From JBOGFC01 sp050742155 (lineage in GTDB: Bacteria > Actinomycetota > Acidimicrobiia > Spongiisociales > JALYHC01), in assembly GCA_050742155.1 (NCBI GenBank), contig JBOGFC010000073.1, forward strand, positions 1 through 15,923: a DNA stretch of 15,923 bases, read 5' to 3'. Each line of letters opens with the position of its first letter. Within the stretch, counting starts at the first letter, position 1. Below, piece by piece: positions 13,641 to 15,923 of the stretch. Under the pieces are notes generated by a model that searched no databases, had not been told where the DNA came from, and saw only the letters and a list, made by a program, of their open reading frames with translations. Position numbers and translations under genes: made by a program.

Positions 13641-14552
13641 TCAGCGACCCAGCACCGCCCGCAGGAAGAAGAAAAGGTTGGCCGGACGTTCGGCCAGCCG
13701 GCGGGTCAGGTAGGGGTACCACTGGGCCCCGTACGGAACGTAAATACGGAGCGGAAAGCCTTCCTTGACGAGCCGGTCCTGCAGCCGCCGCCGAATTCCA
13801 TAGAGCATCTGGAACTCGAAGGGCTCGTTCCTCGAGCCCGCCAACCGTCGAGCCAGGTCGATGCGGGCCTCGTCGTGGGTGGCCACCGCCGGGCAGGTCG
13901 TCTCGGCCGCCATGACCCGCCGCAAGAGACCGTCGTAGCTCTCGTCGACCTCCCTCTTCGACTGGTAGGCCACCTCGGGGGGCTCGTCGTAGGCCCCCTT
14001 GCAGAGCCGGAGATGACCCCCCAGGGAGAGAACCCGCTCCAGGTCGGCATCGGTGCGATGCAAGTAGCTCTGCAGGGCCACGCCCAGGTTGCCGAGCCGG
14101 GGCTGGAGGCGGGCGAAGAGCTCGACGGTGGCTTCCGTGTACCGGCTCTCCTCCATGTCGATGGTGACGGTGGTGCCCACCTCCCCGGCCTTTGTGGACA
14201 GCTCCTCCACAGCCTCCCCGGCCAGTGCGGCGTCCAGGCCCAGGCCGAGCTGGGAGAGCTTGATGGAGACGTTGGCGTCGAGCCCCTCGGCTCCGATGCG
14301 CTCCAGGCAGGCCACGTAATCCTTCTGCGCTCGCACGGCCATGTCCGGGTCGGTGACGTGCTCGCCCAGATGGTCCAGGGAGACCGACATCTCCCTCCGG
14401 TTGAGCCGCCGTGCCACCGCCACCGCCTCGTCGAGGCTCTCCCCCGCCACGAAGCGCATGGCCAGGCGCCGTCCCAAGGAACGCTCGGTGAAGAGCCTTC
14501 GTACCTCGGGCCGGGAGGTGATCGCCAGCACCATCCGACCGAGCGGCGACAT
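13641..14552 (-). CDS. Proline dehydrogenase (monofunctional, FAD-dependent)
   Basis: A 303-residue TIM-barrel flavoenzyme oxidising L-proline to pyrroline-5-carboxylate and passing electrons to the membrane quinone pool. Family marks are VSIKLSQLG (Lys98), IDMEE (131-135), LQSYLHRT (160-167), LRLCKGAY (181-188), THDEAR, FEFQMLYGIR (245-254) and the proline-carboxylate motif YLTRRLAERPAN (281-292, with R284/R285). Length matches the stand-alone PutB/PruB type, not the PutA fusion. The ATG overlaps the stop of proC by one base (TGATG), so translation is coupled. No P5C dehydrogenase gene is next to it, which is unusual for a catabolic proline operon. A longer frame to 15656 exists but is only read-through of non-coding frame. 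Confidence 0.93.
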   Translation of the reverse strand: MSPLGRMVLAITSRPEVRRLFTERSLGRRLAMRFVAGESLDEAVAVARRLNRREMSVSLDHLGEHVTDPDMAVRAQKDYVACLERIGAEGLDANVSIKLSQLGLGLDAALAGEAVEELSTKAGEVGTTVTIDMEESRYTEATVELFARLQPRLGNLGVALQSYLHRTDADLERVLSLGGHLRLCKGAYDEPPEVAYQSKREVDESYDGLLRRVMAAETTCPAVATHDEARIDLARRLAGSRNEPFEFQMLYGIRRRLQDRLVKEGFPLRIYVPYGAQWYPYLTRRLAERPANLFFFLRAVLGR

Positions 14553-15382
14553 CAGGTCGCGTCGCCGGTGGAGGCCGCTTGGGCCCCCATCTCCCTGGAG
14601 CGCTGGGCGGCCGCCCGCACCGCATCCTCCAGCAGGGAACGGAAGCCCCGCTCCTCCAGGATGTGGACGGCGGCGGCCGTGGTACCGGCCGGAGAGGTCA
14701 CCTGGGCTCGCAGCTCGGCCGGGTTGAGCCCGGTCTCTACAAGGAGGACCCCGGCCCCCTTGACCGTCTGCTCGATGAGGCGTTCGGCCACATCCCGGGG
14801 AAGGCCTTCGCGGATCGCCGCTTCGATGAGGGCCTCGGCCAGCAGGAACACGTAGGCCGGTCCCGTCCCCGAGACGGCCGTCACCGCGTCGAGGAGCTCC
14901 TCGTCGAGACGGACGGTCGGGCCCACCGCCTCCAGCACCGAGGCGGCCCGTTCCACCGCTCGCTTGCCGGCCCCCTGCCCGACCGCGTAGGCGGTGATCC
15001 CCTCTCCCACCAGGGCCGGGGTGTTGGGCATGGCCCGCACCACCGCCACGCCGGGGAACCTCTGCTCGTACATCGAGATCGGCACCCCGGCGGCCAGCGA
15101 CACCAGCACCTGGTCGCCGCCGATGCCCCCGTCGGCGAGCTGGGAGAGGAGGCCCGGCACGTCCCGGGGCTTCACCGAAACCACCACGACCTGCTTGCCG
15201 GCGGCCGCTTCCCCCGGGTCCAGCAGGGTCCGCACCCCGGTCTCCTTCTCGAGGTGCTCGGCCCGCTCCGGGCGGCGGGCGGCCATGGTGAGCTCCTCGG
15301 GGTGCCAGCCGGCCCGGAGGAGGCCCGATGCCAGGGCTCCTCCCATCGCCCCGGCTCCCAAGATGGCGACGGTGGGGCGCAT
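14552..15382 (-). CDS. proC: Pyrroline-5-carboxylate reductase
   Basis: A 276-residue cytoplasmic enzyme reducing pyrroline-5-carboxylate to proline with NAD(P)H, the last step of proline synthesis. It starts with the Rossmann motif LGAGAMG (8-14). It contains VVSVKPRDV, the substrate-site sequence MPNTPALVGEG, SGTGPAYVFLLAEAL, and the C-terminal family block VTSPAGTTAAAV...LEERGFRSLLEDAV. Length is normal. I chose ATG 15382 (MRPTVAILG) because the fold begins directly and because GATACT lies exactly 7 nt upstream; a longer frame to 15418 adds a non-homologous extension. The downstream partner is proline dehydrogenase, which runs the opposite reaction. Confidence 0.95.
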   Translation of the reverse strand: MRPTVAILGAGAMGGALASGLLRAGWHPEELTMAARRPERAEHLEKETGVRTLLDPGEAAAGKQVVVVSVKPRDVPGLLSQLADGGIGGDQVLVSLAAGVPISMYEQRFPGVAVVRAMPNTPALVGEGITAYAVGQGAGKRAVERAASVLEAVGPTVRLDEELLDAVTAVSGTGPAYVFLLAEALIEAAIREGLPRDVAERLIEQTVKGAGVLLVETGLNPAELRAQVTSPAGTTAAAVHILEERGFRSLLEDAVRAAAQRSREMGAQAASTGDAT

Positions 15383-15389
15383 GAGAACG

Positions 15390-15395
15390 AGTATC
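15390..15395 (-). promoter_or_regulatory. -10 hexamer of a leaderless promoter for proC
   Basis: On the minus strand GATACT is followed by 7 nt and the proC ATG. It lies in the 48-bp gap after the CorC-like gene, so the proline genes can be transcribed separately. Confidence 0.45.
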
Positions 15396-15430
15396 CCCTC
15401 GGCCGGCTCCCCCCGCAAGCGTCGGGAACC

Positions 15431-15923
15431 TCAGGCCTCGCCGCCCCTCTCGATCTCGATGCGCTGTACCCGCTGGCTCTCGACCGAGATGACCCGGAAC
15501 ACCAAGCCCTCGATCTCGAACTCTTCGCCGGGGGCGGGGACCTTGCCGGCCACACTCATCACCAGCCCGGCGGCGGTGTGCCAATCGCCTTCCGGGAGAC
15601 GGGTCCCGAGCAGGTCGGCCAGATCCTCGACCAGCATGCCCCCTTCCACGTGCCAACGATCTTCCCCGACCCGCCGATGAGTGGGCGCCCCGTCCGGCTC
15701 TCCCTCATCGGCGATCTCGCCGAGCAGCTCCTCCACCACGTCTTCGATGGTGACCAGGCCCGAGACCCCGCCGAACTCGTCTATCACCACGGCGATGTGG
15801 ACGTCTGCTGCCTGCATCTCGCGCAAGAGCGTCACCACCCGCTTGGACCCGGGAACCACCAGCGGCGGCCGAGCCAGCTCCCGTAAGGAGGCCAGGCCCC
15901 GATCCCTCGCGGTGAGGAGATCC
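15431..15923 (-). CDS. CorC/HlyC-type CBS-domain protein, C-terminal part
   Basis: Partial: the frame runs off the right edge, and the visible part is about 163 residues. It begins within a CBS pair (LASLRELARPPLVVPGSKRV, then HIAVVIDEFGGVSGLVTIEDVVEELLGEI) and ends with the CorC/HlyC C-terminal domain (WHVEGGMLVEDLADLLG ... EFEIEGLVFRVISVESQRVQRIEI). Such proteins usually have an N-terminal DUF21 membrane domain and are linked to divalent cation efflux or resistance. The 'hemolysin' label of the family is historical. The membrane half must lie beyond 15923. The next gene on this strand is proC, with a 48-bp gap. Confidence 0.9.
   Translation of the reverse strand, partial: DLLTARDRGLASLRELARPPLVVPGSKRVVTLLREMQAADVHIAVVIDEFGGVSGLVTIEDVVEELLGEIADEGEPDGAPTHRRVGEDRWHVEGGMLVEDLADLLGTRLPEGDWHTAAGLVMSVAGKVPAPGEEFEIEGLVFRVISVESQRVQRIEIERGGEA

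Noticed and set aside
13459..15656. Long minus-strand frames across the proline genes, including a 671-codon extension of proline dehydrogenase
   Set aside because: The extra sequence is a shadow of proC; homology begins at ATG 14552, which overlaps the proC stop.

Overview
The window comes from a GC-rich bacterium, most likely an actinomycetote. I infer this from the base composition and GTG/TTG starts, from several TAnnnT (-10-like) hexamers placed 6-7 nt before an ATG (typical of leaderless genes), and from the gene content: an EtfD-like membrane iron-sulfur oxidoreductase, a DUF664/DinB protein, and a zinc-ribbon/cyclase/AAA/TPR regulator. A class cannot be assigned from sequence alone. 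No tRNA, rRNA or CRISPR array is visible.

Left part (1-5482). About 300 bases without a gene carry a compact cluster of dyads. A two-gene operon follows, with a Rieske ferredoxin and an FAD/NAD(P)H ferredoxin reductase overlapping by 4 bp. Convergent to it is a 712-residue EtfD-like quinone reductase with membrane, two 4Fe-4S and two CCG segments. A tiny two-helix membrane protein is divergent from it. Next come GC-rich hairpin repeats, then a seven-bladed WD40 propeller fused to a UBP-type zinc finger.

Middle (5539-7956). A leaderless operon encodes a peroxiredoxin-like protein and an ABC-2 exporter (ATPase and permease). The first gene has an in-frame TGA exactly where the family has the first Cys of WCPFC. 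Twenty bases later a hairpin has a GGTC apical loop, as expected of a bacterial SECIS element. I read this as a selenoprotein (UxxC), and it is the best candidate for an unusual gene here. Its true stop overlaps the ATPase start by 4 bp.

Accessory part (7929-12985). An intact MntA-HepT type toxin-antitoxin pair lies between two imperfect ~100-bp copies of the promoter and 5' end of a large cyclase/AAA/TPR regulator gene. The left copy is a dead remnant and the right copy starts the real gene. That gene carries a frameshift near its 3' third. Beyond it, an XRE regulator and an AbiEii-like nucleotidyltransferase form a second antitoxin/toxin-like pair, and both appear to have lost their central segments.

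Right part (13043-15923), all on the minus strand: a DinB/DUF664 protein, a monofunctional proline dehydrogenase, pyrroline-5-carboxylate reductase (1-nt overlap with the dehydrogenase), and the C-terminal part of a CorC/HlyC-type CBS protein cut by the window edge.
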